NCBI RefSeq assembly: GCF_905220415.1
Contig: NC_059552.1
Location: forward strand, 8,447,001-8,511,000
DNA from: Colias croceus
Taxonomy: Eukaryota > Arthropoda > Insecta > Lepidoptera > Pieridae
Reading direction: 5' to 3'
Length of the DNA stretch: 64,000 nt
Shown: one piece after another, positions 1 through 11,993 of the stretch
Position numbering within the stretch: position 1 is the first letter of the stretch
Layout of the letters: the number at the start of each line of letters is the position of its first letter
Made by a program: the position numbers and the translations under genes
Notes under the pieces: generated by a model
Told to the model about the DNA's origin: nothing
The model's input: the letters and a program-made list of their open reading frames with translations, nothing else
Databases searched by the model: none

Positions 1-51
1 TAAAAATAAAAAATAAATAAATAATTTACATCTAAGGTTAGTAAACTTGGC

Positions 52-137
52 GGCAGAGGGCCGTCGATCGGGCTCAGTGGCGTGCATTGGAAGAGGCCTT
101 CGTCCAGCAGTGGACGTAGAATAGCTGGTAATGATGA
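52..137 (+). repeat. LINE/SINE 3' tail with GAT repeat
   Basis: This is a GC-richer stretch in AT-rich DNA. It contains GTCCAGCAGTGGACGT and ends in a short ATGATGATGATG run. The same layout, a CCCAGCAGTGGGA-type box followed by GATGATG, recurs at 6,686-6,857 and 55,385-55,464. A shared 3' end with a trinucleotide tail is typical of RTE-type LINEs and the SINEs that borrow their tails in Lepidoptera. No coding part is present. The assignment to RTE is from memory of such tails, not from a search. Confidence 0.45.
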
Positions 138-186
138 TGATGTTAGTAAACTAATCATATTGTATAGTTCCATGCCTATAATATTA

Positions 187-372
187 CTAGCTTTCCGCCC
201 GCGGCTTCGCCCGCGTTTTCAAAGAAATCTCGCATAGTTCCCGTTCCCGTGGGATTTCCGGGATAAAACCTATCCTAAATCATTTCTCGGGTATCTAAAT
301 TCAGTAGTTAAGGCGTGATTGAGTAACAGACAGACAGACAGAGTTACTTTCGCATTTATTAATATAAAATAA
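187..372 (-). mobile_element. Helitron-like non-autonomous copy (TGCGAAAGT subfamily)
   Basis: Read on the minus strand it contains TGCGAAAGTAACTCTGTCTG near its start and ends in a GC-rich GCGGGCGAAGCCGCGGGCGG stretch followed by CTAG. The CTAG-3' end with a GC-rich hairpin just before it fits Helitrons, and this family resembles the non-autonomous Lep1 Helitrons of Lepidoptera. The 5' end (normally TCCATACTAATATTATAA) is degraded. It has no coding capacity. Confidence 0.6.
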
Positions 373-420
373 TAATAATATAATATTATAATATTATAGT
401 ATGGATGCCATATTATAATA

Positions 421-812
421 CAGGGTTAGTTTTCAATGACCGGCCAAATTTTCAGAAATGGTTCAGAATCGATAACATTTTAGATCTAATGAAAATTTTT
501 TTTTTTTTTAAATTGGATTTCATTTCTGTCCGCCACTAAAAAGCGAACGTGTGGACATTACAAAAGCACAATTCAGTTCAACAACCTAGATAGGTAGAGG
601 TTAGCACACACATAAATTTGGCAATGCGCGCACGCACACAAGTGCATTGATTGTGGCGGTGTTTACGATTTAGGAAATTTTTAAGACATTTTCAAATGAA
701 TGCTATTATTTTTTTTTTTAATTTTATTCGACAATAATATTGCAAATGTACCTTTGGTTTAATATCTAGATCTTAATTTTAAATTTTGGCTGGTCATTGA
801 AAACTAACCCTG
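421..812. mobile_element. MITE with TA target duplication, CAGGGTTAGT ends
   Basis: The left end begins CAGGGTTAGTTTTCAATGAC and the right end is its near-perfect reverse complement, with about 30 bp of terminal inverted repeat. TA flanks both ends (419-420 and 813-814). The 392-bp interior is non-coding and has T/A runs near both ends. TA duplication with CAGGG-type ends points to a Tc1/mariner-like non-autonomous element; the superfamily is inferred. Confidence 0.75.
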
Positions 813-1939
813 TATGTATCCAGAGTCAATACCTACCACATTAAAATATCCTAACTCCATTTATTTATATGAGAAACATCCCGGAAGAGAATCATTACGT
901 ACCTACATTTACTTAGTTCGTAAAATTTTATGTTATATTCCAGTTTATACAAAATCCAATATTCACAGATAAGAATGGAGCGTGTATTGAACTCAATATT
1001 AAAAGCTAAATCCAGTATTAAGTGCGAAAGTTTTAACCTGTTTTCGAAAAAGGAGAATCTAAATTCGACTTGATTCTTCTACGTCATCTCAACTTTTTGG
1101 AGAGCTTTTTAGCGAGAATTCCGGTGATTTTTATTTTATAATAAAGGCTTCTAATGTGTGTAAATTTGATAAATATTTAAGAATGTTAGTTTTGAAATTA
1201 ATTCAAACTATCTGAATTCTGAATCATGCGAACATGACTTGGCTTCTTAACGGCTTCTTGTGATGATAAAATACCAATTTATTGTGATAAATAATTATAC
1301 AATGTACAGTAAAATAAATCACATCATCAAGTGAAACATTAGAAGGATAATAAAATTCCAATAAATGCCATCAATAACACTGTTAAAACATAAAATTTAT
1401 CGTTCCCTAACATTCCTTGTTGTTATATAATATTTTTGTAAATTTTCTATGGCTTTTATGCCAATGTCTAAATATTCACGTGAAAGTTATCAATGAACAA
1501 GCATAAAAAAGGCAACGTATTGGGAACTTCCTTGTTTTTTATGTCGGTAAAAAGCGAATCGCATAAGCAATCCGTGGAAGCATTTCTTGGATTTCATCCG
1601 AGAGTGTTTTCCGAGTCATTGGGCGGACCTATGAGAAATCATTTGGAAATATATAACGGTCTCTACTTGAGTTACGCATCGATAAAATTATGTTCATACA
1701 TTGACTGTGGTTATGTGCTTTTAGTATTATGGTTGTTTATTATTATGAACTAGCATGAAGGGGAATAGGGGGAATGTCCGTTTTGGGGAGACCAGGCTAA
1801 CAAACCTATGAAAAATGTGGGAATGCAAAAAGGACTCGATGGAATCGGGACGACTAGAAAAGTTTTAAATATAAACATTCAGTAGAAATCAATAAATATG
1901 AAAATATCAACTTTTAAGTATTGCTTAATATTCATAATA
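813..1939. other. No supported gene; AT-rich
   Basis: An open frame of 86 codons runs at 1493-1753 on the plus strand. It matches no family I recognise and has no visible splice sites or promoter. I see nothing else in this stretch. Confidence 0.5.
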
Positions 1940-2072
1940 AAAATAAATCTCCAAGTATTGCTAAGGTCAAAACTTGAGAACAGCTGAACCGATTTCGTTA
2001 TTTTTTTTTAAATATTCCACGAGGATGAAAACGTAAACATGTACCGCGGATGAAACCGGAGCGAACCGCTAG
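1940..2072 (+). mobile_element. Helitron-like fragment (GAACCGCTAG subfamily)
   Basis: It contains GCTGAACCGATTTCGTTA and ends GCGAACCGCTAG. It matches the better preserved copies at 41,217-41,554 in order and spacing, but has lost the start and carries small gaps. Non-coding. Confidence 0.5.
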
Positions 2073-4189
2073 ATATTATAAGAAACATTTCAAAATGTTT
2101 AACATTACTTTAGAAGCACTAAAAATTATCTTAAAAATTGAAGAACATTTTTTCTATATACCGGAGATTCTTATGATACCTATCCTCTAACAGTCTACGC
2201 CAAAAGAAAGATTTTCACTCGAAACGAAATCGAAAAGCCGAAGTAACTTACTCCAGTATCATTCAAGACCTAGGCGTTTGCTCACTTATTAATTTGCCAA
2301 GTTTCACGGCCGTACTAATTTTATTGTCTGACCCCCTGAGCGCTATATAATCTTGCTGGTTCTACATTGTTCAACAAATTACGCTTTAATGTGTGCGTTT
2401 CTCATGAACATGATGCAGGGTTGTCACGAACGAGATTAATCTAGTATGGAATTAAAGATTTTCATGTTTGTTCCTTGATTGTGACATTTAGACGTGAACC
2501 CGGAAGGGGGGCAGCAGTCTTTACGCGAATAATATGTTAACTTACTGGCCACTTCTGCCGACCTGGTTGATTTGTATCATATTTTTGTAGTAAAATAATT
2601 AAGTACAAAAAAACTGGTCTTTTCACAAGTTTATCTAGTTTTAATTCAAAACATACCTCTCGTCATTTAATGATGGAAAGCTCTTTGACATTTTTTATTA
2701 GGAATTTTTTATCGCAAAGCAGAAATAAGTAAAAATCATGTTTGACCAAATAATATAGAATCAGACGATTTTAATAAGTTATTTAAAATACACACCCCTA
2801 TATATTATACAGTGGTTAAATTGTTTTAAGAATGACCTCCACACCAGAATAGATAGATATTAGATTAGACCTACATCTATTACGAATATAACTCCTAAAA
2901 TTTGTTGGATGGGTGTTTGTTACTCATGTAGGCAAAAACACTTAGCGGATTAAATTTACTATAAGTATTAGATTACAGTACATCGGCTACGTTTTATCTA
3001 GGAACTACACCAATGCTGGGAATTGGAGATATAAGAATATCAACATAAGGTAAGGGAATATGTATAGTAAAGTGGATTTTTTCCTGGAGAATATAAGTTT
3101 AAACAGCACCATATTAGAACCAAATGGAAGGAAATTAAGTATTAACACCCAGGGTTACATATATTATCTATAAAAATTGTAAGTAAGTAGTAGTCCTAGG
3201 GTAAGTAGTTCGACCAAAAAAAAAATAATTAGCAGTTAATACTACTTTTAGTGGTCGTTATCAGTTAATCCAGAATAAACAAAGTTTAATGTTATGTTTA
3301 AAAACAGTTACGAATAATTAAATGTCACAAAAACACGCGTCAAAAAATGGCTACCATTTTGTTACCTCTATACACCTACGGAAACAGCGTTCATTGTGTA
3401 GGCGGCTTCTAACTAACATATTTATATAAAGCAGTTTGTCGGAGCACTACATTAACCAACACATGCGTATATAAGAGCTTTATATACGTTAAGTAAATAA
3501 GTATTTTGGTCCTTGTGTTTTTGCCTTGGAAAGTAAAGGTTCAATTTGTGATGGGCTTTTCAATATAGGACTAAATTAAAAATTTAAAGAGTATTTTTTA
3601 TAGTAAAATGATTATTTGAGTAAATGAATATATGCAATACATTTCATTATTTATAAACAGTCTATCAAAATACATGCAAAACCGTGGTATTTACTTATTA
3701 TCTAAGTTCTAAAACTCGACGGAAAGAACCCATCCATTTATATACCAAATGAACGTTCAAGAAAATTGGCTTGTTACTTGAGATTTTCCATATTGCTTCT
3801 AATATATCATAAAAGTTTCATATTTTATAAATTTTAAAGTATGACTTCCCGTTTATAAAGTTGGTATAGCGTTACTGAGCAGTTTTATTCATGAACTTCG
3901 TTATTACTTAAAAGGTTTGCTTGAGTTTTGAGTCAATTGTGAATAGAAGAGGGTACTTTGAAATTTTGCCCATATAAAACGGTAGTAAAAGTTGCTTCCC
4001 TAAATATAGCAAATTAGCTGTCCGTTAAAAGTTCAACAGATAGTACTTGGTGCGGGAAGAATTATAATTTATGACCATATTTTGTAGATTTTTTAAGTTA
4101 AACTTCTTTGACAAGATTCAAAAATACCAAAATCGCCATACTCCATGACGTGACTGTATTGCCATGACCTTGAAATTTTACTGTCAACG
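2073..4189. other. No supported gene; AT-rich
   Basis: Only short, chance-length open frames are present. A small inverted repeat at about 3466-3490 (CGTATATAA against TTATATACG) is the only structure I noticed. Confidence 0.5.
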
Positions 4190-4229
4190 TGAAAAGAAGT
4201 TTCACTTCAAAAATCAATGAAAATGTAAA

Positions 4230-4465
4230 GGAAAGCGCACGTGACGTCATTCTTTTTGGCCGAGCTAGTTTTGACATCCACAGTAATAGAGCTGATTCGC
4301 GCAGCAATTGCTTCGCAATCCACGTATCGGCCGAAGCGATCGCGACGGCTCGAGCACTCCGTGTACGGCAGTGAATGAATGTCCATTGTCCATAGTTCAC
4401 CGCGCGGTCGCGGCTTCAAGCCATCGGTCTCAACTGCTTGAAGCGGTCCGTGTACGAACGCCCTA
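4230..4465. promoter_or_regulatory. GC-rich island with E-box/CRE; possible promoter
   Basis: About 235 bp rich in CG dinucleotides sit in otherwise AT-rich sequence that I do not recognise as a transposon. At 4238-4249 a CACGTG E-box overlaps a perfect TGACGTCA cAMP-response element. Several further CG-rich palindromic words follow (GCGATCGCG, CCGCGCGGTCGCGG). These features would suit a promoter or 5' untranslated exon, but no coding sequence or clear start is attached. The small frames on both strands here are not convincing proteins. Confidence 0.3.
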
Positions 4466-4867
4466 AGTTCATGCTCTATCTACTTAATAAACCAATGTAT
4501 ACACGAGCGATCAGTTTAGACCGTGAACACACTTGACTCATAAAAATTTGACCTACATCGGAAAAGCGCTTTTAATTCCCTGTTCCAATTATATCGACTT
4601 ATTAATTGGATGTTCGCTTTGTTATCTAGATTATCTCAGTATTTATGTATAGGCCATTGTTTTAAATTGATGAAATCGTATTACCAGATTTTAGGGGATT
4701 AATTGATTTGATATTACTGTTATAATTGAGAATACGTGATCATCGTGGTCATAAAATGTAATGTAAAAAATAAAACCCATGTAATGGAAATCAAATTCGC
4801 GATTGTTATGCCTACTGGTTACGTAGTAACTTTTCACTTATCTGTGTTACTATGTAGTAAGACAAGA

Positions 4868-4887
4868 ATGATGATGATGATGATGAT
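4868..4887. repeat. (ATG)n microsatellite
   Basis: Six to seven perfect ATG units. They may be the tail of an eroded retroelement, since similar GAT runs end the elements at 52-137 and 55,385-55,464. Confidence 0.8.
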
Positions 4888-6685
4888 CTAAATTAAAAGC
4901 TACATTGTTAAATTATTACTATTTTTATTCACTCAAATGTTGAATCGGTATTTTCAAAAATACTCATAAAGTTTAAGAATCGAAATTAGGAGAAATTGTA
5001 TCGTTTAAAATCAGTAATTGGATTAAAGGCTTAGGAATTAAGGTTAGATGTTTCGTAAGAAGACACATAGTCTTCATATTTCTTATTCTGTCGACTACAA
5101 ACCCAGACACACGGATTTTAATATATTTGGCCAGACATACCATCTGTTACTTTCGTATGTATTATATTTTAAGTTACGTAACACAATATATTGTGAAATA
5201 CAGAAATACTGTTCACTATGTGGGCAAAATATTTTCTTTTATAGTGAGTAGAAGTGATTATGAAAGAGCGGGGGAAAGTCCTCCACTCATGAATTCTCAG
5301 TACTATGGTACCTACATACTACTCTTCTCTCATATTTAGAGAAGGAATTTTAACTTGTTGTTCCGTTCACTATAATAATAAACCGGTGGTAGATGATAAA
5401 GCAATCTTATGACGATTTAAAATACAGCTTCTAGAAGAAGTCTAATTGAAGAAATATCTTGATTTTTTTATGATCAAAATCTACAATCAACCTTCTAAAC
5501 ATCCGTAAGCCTTCAAAAATTAATAGACGAACCAATGCCCTCAGAAATTTCGCCATAAAATTGTTTTTAATTTGAGACGCTGCAATTATCCTTTATAATG
5601 AAGATCAGCATCGAATGGCCAGTCTTTGTTCACCGAAATGTATAGCTTGTTTATTTAGTTAATTATATTTTCCCTTAGGCCTCCCTGAGCCTCCAATTTA
5701 TTCGGTTGATCTTGAGGGAATTTCTAAGCGTAATTTTTGTGGAACAGTTAAAAATGTGCCATAAAATATTATAATTAGGTTGGGTTGGGTATTGGATTAC
5801 TTTTAAAGATGCTTTGTGTTGGCTTACGTTTCTGCGTAAGAAACAACGGACAATGCCTTTTTTAGATGTATATGGAAGCTAATAAAAGTTTGTATGGATA
5901 TTAAAACAAATATTGTTTTAAAAAAGCTTTGCAGTAAAGTAGGTATGCAGATAACCTGGAAAAAACTTGGACGATACTTTTCACACATCCTACCCTATCC
6001 CACATACATAATATATAATCGAGCACAATATTAAATTGCAATTTACATATTGTATTTCGTCTACACAGTCTGTAGATGTAAATAAATGTAATAACAAACA
6101 GTAACAGTAAACAGTAACAACAGTAACAAATGAAATAAATGTAAACAAATTTGTAAACCTTGCAAATAGTCTATTGTATAATAATAGGCTCCCTTGTCAA
6201 TTTCGATAAAAAATACGGTATTAAATTAAGGGTCAATAAACAATAGAAACGCCCTTTTCTGCCCGCAGTCATTGGGACTTTAAAGCTGTTTCAGTTTTTT
6301 AATCTTCCGCTAAGATTAAAAGAAAATATTTAGGATTTGTTTCTCGTATATCGCAATGAATTCTTAGAACAATAGCAGGAATATCGGGTTACAGTAAATA
6401 ACCTATTTCTTGGTATTCTTCATCTATAAACCACAAGAGGATACAAATAAATTGTTTCATAAGTTTCAAAGAACCAATTTTAGCCTATGATTTATTTGGG
6501 ATGAGGATTTACGACACGTTAAAAATATTTGGAGAATGTAATAATCGGATACATATGTATTTGTAATATTATTATGAATAATATAATTGATTTTGATATT
6601 CAATATCCAGAATACACAATTTATTTAAGAATATGATTGAAAAGAAACATTTCTCGGAAAGCGCCATTAAACCATTTTAGGCATT
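4888..6685. other. No supported gene; AT-rich, low complexity near 6.1 kb
   Basis: Overlapping open frames at 5048-5339 encode low-complexity peptides without recognisable domains. Near 6090-6130 there is a short irregular ACAGTAAC repeat. Nothing else is supported. Confidence 0.5.
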
Positions 6686-6857
6686 ACCTCGAACGGTGAA
6701 GGAAAACATCGTGAGGAAACCGACATGTCGAAGAATCAAAAGTTCGACGACATTTGACATCCGCCGACCCGCACTTGGCTAGTGTGGTGGATTATGGCCT
6801 GTACCCTCATAGGAGACCCGTGTCCCAGCAGTGGGAAAATTATGGGCTGATGATGGG
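6686..6857 (+). repeat. LINE (RTE-like) or SINE 3' end
   Basis: It contains GGAAAACATCGTGAGGAAAC, then CACTTGGCTAGTGTGGTGGA, then a GACCCGTGTCCCAGCAGTGG box and GCTGATGATGG. This order is familiar as a widespread lepidopteran retroelement 3' region that ends in GATGATG. An open frame crossing it is incidental. The retroelement class is inferred from memory. Confidence 0.55.
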
Positions 6858-7886
6858 ACCTATGAAAGCATTATTTACTCCAGTACATTATACTCTTTTG
6901 TTTCGTCGCGTAAAATATTTCATCCGCAGGGAGATATTTATGAAACAATTTTTAAGAAAAGCTCGGATTGTCAAGCAAAATAAACTCTTTGAGATGCAAA
7001 TGAGTCCGCTGTGTTTATATACAATTTCGACTCCCTTATTCTTGTTTTGCGTTATTTTGACCCATTTATAATCATGGTTGTTTAAATTTTTCCATTTGTC
7101 ACATTTGGCTCGTTCTCATTGCTTCTGGGATTCGCTCTTAAACAGTTCATCTTTTGTTAATAACTTCATTTTGTGTTTATCCCCGATATAATAATTTATG
7201 TTTTCCGTAGCGATTTGGTCTGGTCAATTGGCATCTAATAAAACTACGGACATTGAAGTTTAATGGCTAATTAACTAACAGAGAACTAGGTGTAGCATGA
7301 AAAAAGGTTATGACGTAACTTAAGGCGACGTCAACAGTTGTTCGCTTAAAATATTTTAAGATCCTCCTTCCTTGCAGTTAAATAATAAACATATATTAAT
7401 GTAATAATAAAATAATAATTAACTTCAATTGCGATCGCGATATCCAGCGATGTAGACTTATTTGTTAAAGGAATAAAAAAAAACATCGTTAAAAAGTAGG
7501 TATACTGATATCTAAAAAAACACTTCATACAGTAAAACATAAAAAAACCCATATTACGATATTAGTAACTAAACGAAATTGCGAAACAAAAAGCTGCGGC
7601 AGGTAAGTTAAGAACCCGAAAATATGAATTATTCATGTTAAAGACTAAAGAGTCGTATGAATAATATCTACTGTCCAAGTTAAATCAGTTTTGTAACCTT
7701 CTTTTCAGTTAATGTCTTTCATTACATTTTTCTATGCAAATTGAGATCATGTAAATTTGTATAAAGGTCGGCTTACATTGGACTGCACTATTATATTTTT
7801 TACTAGATGTGCCGCGTAGTTACCTGTACCCACGGATGAAGCTGCAGGTAAAATCATATTTTCAATAGCATGTGTTATGCTGATGT
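6858..7886. other. No supported gene; one Helitron-end fragment
   Basis: AT-rich. At about 7803-7850 a minus-strand fragment of a Helitron-like 3' end begins CTAGATGTGCCGCG. Nothing else is recognised. Confidence 0.45.
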
Positions 7887-8215
7887 ATATAAACTAATAT
7901 TATAAAGCTGAAGAGTTTGTTTGTTTGAACGCGTTAATCTCAGGAAGTACAGCCCCCCTAGACAAGTGGCTTTCTATTAGCGTAAAGTTCAATAGAATAG
8001 ACTACGAATGTATGAGATTGACGTAAGCTGTAGATCACTGTAGATAAACGTATCTCCAGCTTACGTCAATCTCATACATTCACAATCTATTCTATCAAAC
8101 TTTACGCTAACAGAAAGCCACTTATCTAGGGGGGCTGGTTCGATTGGAAAAATATATTATCACGTTGAGACCAACAGGGGCGAAGCATTGTGGGTAAAAC
8201 CGCGGGGCACAGCTA
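7887..8215 (+). mobile_element. Helitron-like copy (GCTGAAGAG subfamily) split by a foldback element
   Basis: It starts near TATATAAACTAATATTATAA, continues GCTGAAGAGTTTGTTTGTTT and ends CGCGGGGCACAGCTAG. The body is interrupted after CTCAGGAAGTAC by a 186-bp foldback (7951-8136) and resumes with GGTTCGATTGG. Other copies in this window read straight through this point, so the foldback came second. Confidence 0.7.
7951..8136. mobile_element. Foldback MITE nested in a Helitron-like copy
   Basis: Arms of about 78 bp (7951-8029 and 8059-8136) are nearly perfect reverse complements and begin AGCCCCCCTAGACAAGTGGC. The loop is about 29 bp. It sits inside the Helitron-like copy at 7887-8215. No coding capacity. 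The target duplication is not clear. Confidence 0.75.
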
Positions 8216-8869
8216 GTAACCTATATTACTATTAAGTTTCTAGAAGTTTTAAGATGTTTATTATACAAGCAATTATTAATGATAATATGTATATTCTGAA
8301 TCTTATTAAAAGCTATTTAAGAAAGAAAAAATTTATATATTTATATTATTATATCATTTATTTTATTTATAGAAAAAATTAATTTATTTATTTATATTTA
8401 TATTTAAATATATTTTAGATAATACTATAGCACAATGAATTTTTTTATCTAAAGTATTTTCTGTTAAGTGATCGACAATCTTTAATGAAATGCAATGCAA
8501 TTTCACTTTATAAAGAAAATAACTTTAACAGTTCCTGTTTAAGAGAATCCATTTTACTTGCTTCTGCGGTTTTGAATACATTTTAATTATTCCAGTATGT
8601 ACTTTTCTTTCAATTGATATTATATCGCTAGTTCTGAAATTATACGAAAATGTTCGCTAGTCAGAAATTTCGTTTATCACATTATATTTTTATGTTTTTC
8701 CCGGGTTTAAATGACCCATGATGAAAAAAAAATGTAAAAAAATGTAAATATAAATGTAAAAAAATGTAAAAAGTGGTTGATTATTTTTCTTTTACGAAGC
8801 AACAGGGCGATTATGGAATGTTTTTTTTCTGGAGATATTAAGAGTGATATATACTTTTATTTACATGGG
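8216..8869. other. No supported gene; extreme AT content
   Basis: Long TTTATAT and AATGTAAA low-complexity stretches (8320-8410 and 8733-8773). Nothing else seen. Confidence 0.5.
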
Positions 8870-9065
8870 AATTTCTTTTAGCTACGCGGGCGAAGGCAAG
8901 GGCGATAAGCTTAGTATAAAACAAAATGTCTGTCTCTGTCTGTCCGTTTCTATAAAAGTTTAAACCGTTTAAACTACACAACGGAACTTGATGTTATTTT
9001 TTCAACAGATGGTGCGCAATTTGTTATGTTAGACAAAGAGGGTGACACCGCGGGCGGAAAGTTAG
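8870..9065 (+). mobile_element. Degenerate Helitron-like copies
   Basis: One 3' end (GGGCGATAAGCTTAG, ending near 8914) is followed by a second body with TGTCTGTCTCTGTCTGTCCG. The second ends CGCGGGCGGAAAGTTAG at 9065. Both have lost the exact CTAG terminus by single changes. Confidence 0.45.
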
Positions 9066-9537
9066 TTAAGCTATAAAAGAATAACCAATCAGATCCATCA
9101 CATTTTTATAACACTAAATACGATATTGACCCCAATAACTGATGAACCATATTCGATCGAATCCCGCGAGAGATGGAATAAGGATTTGGATCGTGTTTTA
9201 TTGTGACGTCATTGTTTGTTGCTATGCAACACGCTGTTACGGGCCCAGGGGAAATTGGCTAGGCCAGCAGAATAGCTTTTGGTATTTTGGTAAATAAGCG
9301 TTTAAATTGTTGTGATTAAAGTTGCAAGTTGTAAGCAGTGTATTTTGTGGTAGATGGTTAAAAAAATCAAAAATGTATTACTTCTACAATTAGAATTAAG
9401 GCTTGCGAAGCAATTGCTAAGCAGTTTGGTCAGAGTTAGGATCCTACTAATGAAAGTTAAGACCTATCCCTTTCATATTGTTAAAAATTCTGACCTATCC
9501 TGACTATCGATAAGATAATGTAGTAACATATTCACAA

Positions 9538-9726
9538 CTAGCTGTGCTCCGCGGTTTAACCGTAGTGCTCCGCTCCTATTGGTCTTAGCGAGATGATATT
9601 TAGCCTATAGCCTTCCTTGATAAATGGGTTATCTAACACCGAATTGATTTTTAAATCGGAAAAGTATTTCCCGAGATTAGCGCGCTCTAACAAACAAACT
9701 CTTCAGCTTTATAATATTAGTATAGA
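9538..9726 (-). mobile_element. Helitron-like copy (GCTGAAGAG subfamily)
   Basis: On the minus strand it runs from TCTATACTAATATTATAAAG to CACAGCTAG. Both ends are present, flanked by A at the 5' side and T at the 3' side, as expected for Helitron insertion between A and T. Non-coding, about 189 bp. Confidence 0.7.
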
Positions 9727-9920
9727 TTTAAGTATTGTGCAACTATTTGTCATGTTTCATAAGTTTAGAATCCATTCTAGATCAAGATGCTAGGAGACTG
9801 CGCCAAAAATGTGAGCTATTTCCATATTAAAGCAATTCTCTTTGATGCCACACTACACTTGTATTAACGTACTCCCTTCTGCTTTACAATTATCTTTGGT
9901 AACACACTTGTCTCTTCTTA

Positions 9921-10119
9921 TCTATACTATAATAATATTATAAAGCTGAAGAGTTTGTTTGTTTGTTTGAATGCGATAAACTCAGGAACTACTGGTCTGA
10001 TTTGAAAAATTCTTTCGGTGTTTATAGCCCATTTATCGAGGAAGACTATAGGCTATATATCATCACGCTAAGACCAACGGGAACGGAGCAATGCGGGTGA
10101 AACCGCGAAGCACACCTAG
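9921..10119 (+). mobile_element. Helitron-like copy (GCTGAAGAG subfamily)
   Basis: Complete copy from TCTATACTATAATAATATTA to CACACCTAG, preceded by A and followed by T. The interior has GGTCTGATTTGAAAAATTCT and AGACCAACGGGAACGGAGCA, which mark this subfamily. A separate 3'-end fragment ending GCGCAGCTAG follows at about 10,185-10,228. Confidence 0.7.
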
Positions 10120-10750
10120 TATTGTATAATATAATATGTATTAGATATAAATTTTTAATGGTATATATGTTCACGATAAGAGCAATATGAGCGGATCCAC
10201 GGGAGTGAAACGGCGAGGCGCAGCTAGTTTATAATAAAAATATAAGCATAAAATAAATACAACTCTGAATATAAAACATTAAATATTATAAATCCGTAAA
10301 CAACAATCTTTGTTAGAGATTATCTTTATTTCGGGAATCGTTTATAGTAGATATTATGAAAAAAATATAAATATGGAACAAAACAATTTAATTCGGTTAT
10401 GAAAATTTCCAGCTAAACAATTACCATTTTATAAAAAATAAATTCGATTTCAATCGCTATTTATAACATGGCGAAATATTTTCGGAATCCACAAGAAAAT
10501 ATCCAATTCCAACACTTTTACTTTGTCTAAATCTTGGAATTCGTTTGTGTATAAAGGAAGGAAACTTGAACCAAAATACACAGAAATTGATAGAGGGTCA
10601 ACCGGATTGACCTTAGAGAATATAATCTTAGGTTTTATGAAATAAAAAGAGAATTTGTTAGTTCCGAGAATATCTGTAGGTGTAAAATTAACTCTGTCTT
10701 TTCCAAGAATCCTTACAAGAAGAGCTTTTATTGTTTTAAAAATATATTAA

Positions 10751-10941
10751 TCTATACTTTAATTTTATAAACCTGTTAGCTAAAGTTTGTTTGTTTGAAC
10801 GCGCTAATCTCAAGAACTACTTGTCCGATTTGAAAAATTCTCTCGGTGTAAGATAACCCATTTATCGAGGAAGGCTATTTATCATCACGCTAAGACCTTC
10901 AGGAGCGGAGCAATGCGGGTGAAACCGCGGAGCACAGCTAG
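10751..10941 (+). mobile_element. Helitron-like copy (GCTGAAGAG subfamily)
   Basis: It starts TCTATACTTTAATTTTATAA and ends GCGGAGCACAGCTAG, followed by T. The interior matches the other copies, with a short deletion after CGAGGAAGGCTAT. Confidence 0.7.
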
Positions 10942-11343
10942 TCTTAAATATAATATATCTTCTTATCTATGTGCTAGTTTGGCAATGTTCAGAAAAATCC
11001 TGCAAAAAAATCTTTGAATGGACAGGGTCAAGTACACTTGCATGCCCGAAAAATACCAATAATAGTCTCATTTCACAGGTCCCAAACTCCTTATTCACTC
11101 TAGTTGAGTTAGAATAATTATAATCGAGTGCCTAAGTTTCTTTTACAGAAGATATTAGTTCTAACAAGGATAAAGGCATGGCTTATTTGATATCAGCGTC
11201 GCGTAAAAGTTTACAACATTATCCTTCTTTCCTCGTTTAGAAATATCTTTTATAAGTACAGAGAATCCTTTTTCTTATAATGTGTAAGAAAATGTAGGGA
11301 ATTGTTATATTTAATATTGTGAAAATTTCATATTGTTGATCAA

Positions 11344-11985
11344 TAGACATCGGATTATATGCATTTGCATATTTGCATATGCAAATGCATAAAACTCTCT
11401 AATTACGGCGTTAGTGCATATTTTAGCCTTTTTCCCCAATCGTGCATATTTCGTGCATAAATCGTTAAATAGCGGGAGTTTTGATTGGTCGACTAACCTT
11501 TATTAGCCAATCAGAACGCTCAGCGAGTAAACAAACCCTATTTTGGCATGGTAAAATGGCAAAAAATTACAAAATGGGCTCCATTTTAAGTAAATTTTGA
11601 GCCATTCAAAATAGGGCTAGATTACCCTTTTGGGGCTAAAAACGTAAAACACGGGTTGAATTCCAAAAAAGGGCTAGATTTAGCCCGGAAAGGTCTAAGG
11701 TGGCAACACTGGGCTCGCGGGTGACAAACGTCACAAATTTGCGCTCGAAAATTTGGTAAAAATGCTTAATTGTATATTGGCACAAAAACTATACTCAATT
11801 TCAAGAAAATTTCAATATTTTTGTACAATCTTTGATTTAAATATATAAAAATAATAAAGGTTTTTTTGATTTATATGTGCATATTTTAGGCATATCAGTC
11901 GTTTTTAGTGCATATTTCGGTCTTTTTTAGTGCATATTTGCATGCATATTTTGGCATTTTGTTAGTGCATATAATCCGATGTCTA
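11344..11985. mobile_element. DNA transposon with 8-bp target duplication and TGCATATTT repeats
   Basis: Terminal inverted repeats of about 20 bp begin TAGACATCGGATTATATGCA at both ends. They are flanked by the 8-bp palindrome TTGATCAA (11,336-11,343 and 11,986-11,993). Many copies of GTGCATATTT and relatives lie near both ends. The 642-bp interior has no transposase. An 8-bp duplication and subterminal repeats suit a hAT-type non-autonomous element, but because the flank is a palindrome the exact boundary is uncertain. Confidence 0.7.
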
Positions 11986-11993
11986 TTGATCAA

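Noticed and set aside
1493..1753. 86-codon plus-strand frame
   Set aside because: It is the longest frame in its area but matches nothing I recognise and has no intron signals, promoter or poly-A signal in context.
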